Shown piece by piece: positions 63,579 through 64,000 of a DNA stretch of 64,000 nt. The notes below the pieces were generated by a model, which searched no databases, was not told where the DNA came from, and worked only from the letters and a program-made list of their open reading frames with translations. The translations under genes and the position numbers were made by a program. The DNA is taken from positions 682,001 to 746,000 of the forward strand of contig JAGYKX010000005.1 in assembly GCA_018401115.1 (NCBI GenBank), given 5' to 3'. Source of the stretch: Flavobacteriaceae bacterium. Its GTDB lineage: Bacteria > Bacteroidota > Bacteroidia > Flavobacteriales > Flavobacteriaceae. Numbering within the stretch: position 1 is the stretch's first letter; each line of letters begins with the position of its first letter.

Positions 63579-64000
63579 ATGAAAAGGAATATACTTTTCT
63601 CGTTGATTGTTTTAGGCTGTTATTGGTCCTGTGAAAAAGACGACATTTGTATCGCAGGAGATACCCCAATGATCCGTATTACTTTTCTCGATTCTACAGA
63701 TGAAACTTCAGAAAAAGCACCTGAAAGGCTTTTAATTGTAGGAAAAGACAAAACAACGCCAATTACAACAATATCACCGGGATCTAGCAGTGTAACAGAA
63801 GCCTTAATTCCTCTAATTCCCAATACAAATCAAACTGAGTATTATTTAGTGACAAATGCAAGCATAGATTCAGAAGGAAATGTGAGTGGCAATATAGACG
63901 CTCTAATATTCTCTTATACCCCAAACCCAAAATTCATTTCAAAAGCCTGTGGATATATTGTTTCTTATGAGAATCTAATTCCAATACTGACGCCAGACTC
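63579..64000 (+). CDS. DUF6452-type lipoprotein, cut by the window end
   Basis: The first 140 codons of a gene that runs off the right edge, starting 6 bases after rlmD. The signal ends at a Cys (LGCYWSCEKDD), followed by ICIAGDTPMIRITFLD, which with SKACGYIVSYEN matches DUF6452 lipoproteins seen next to rlmD in flavobacteria. The fold is probably beta-rich. Function unknown. Confidence 0.75.
   Translation, partial: MKRNILFSLIVLGCYWSCEKDDICIAGDTPMIRITFLDSTDETSEKAPERLLIVGKDKTTPITTISPGSSSVTEALIPLIPNTNQTEYYLVTNASIDSEGNVSGNIDALIFSYTPNPKFISKACGYIVSYENLIPILTPD

Overview
The window is a stretch of chromosome from a member of the Bacteroidota, most likely family Flavobacteriaceae. The evidence is the AT-rich sequence, TAnnTTTG-type -7 promoter elements, many lipoproteins with a Cys near residue 20, and lineage-typical genes and gene orders. 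These include a glucosamine-6-phosphate deaminase fused to a PIG-L domain, a heterodimeric methylmalonyl-CoA mutase, parA-parB-DUF5683-dapB-lepB-wbqC, mutL-ribH-TPR-recF-DUF721, purA-ostA-like-aminotransferase-TPR-DUF368-DUF368-aroE-DUF349, and rny-6S-zapA. I saw no rRNA, tRNA, prophage or CRISPR array.

Layout. 1-7070: the end of a PQQ-type sugar dehydrogenase, then a peptidoglycan-sugar recycling locus (murQ, a DeoR regulator, divergent nagB/PIG-L fusion, DigH/GHL10-like lipoprotein, anmK). 7233-11704: frameshifted udk, a FtsB/DivIC-like protein, and the two methylmalonyl-CoA mutase subunits. 11807-17492: parAB, dapB, signal peptidase I and small conserved genes. 17484-23803 (minus): an EEP nuclease, two rhomboids, mutL, ribH and a TPR membrane protein. 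23924-25732: recF, a lipoprotein and DUF721.

25735-28420 is the only accessory region. It is very AT-rich and holds two separated fragments of one IS transposase, two small two-gene cassettes (a protein with a hydrophobic Cys-containing tail followed by a small membrane protein), a repeat family ending in GTTATGCCACGTT, and a possible tiny transcription unit with 20-bp tandem repeats and a strong terminator.

28445-44219: ndk, a PhoD-like phosphatase, a DHH phosphoesterase, a cyclophilin-FKBP lipoprotein, pepD, DUF3810, two secreted amidohydrolase genes (the first frameshifted), a TrmH-type methyltransferase, relA/spoT, a Fur-family regulator and purA. 44298-53410: OstA-like protein, class III aminotransferase, TPR protein, two tandem DUF368 (PopT-type) genes, aroE and a DUF349 protein. 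53485-55852 (minus): a small coiled-coil gene, zapA, a well-supported 6S RNA and rny. 56028-64000: an M23 peptidase, a CsgG/LpoB-like secreted protein, cysteine desulfurase, a lipoprotein, an Smr-domain protein, ornithine aminotransferase, rlmD and a DUF6452 lipoprotein cut by the window end.

Three genes are broken by single-base length changes (udk near 7452, an accessory lipoprotein near 27455, an amidohydrolase near 36137). These could be real mutations or assembly errors. The best candidates for something undescribed are the paired small-gene cassettes with their shared repeat in 25735-28050. Most of the rest is ordinary flavobacterial core genome.
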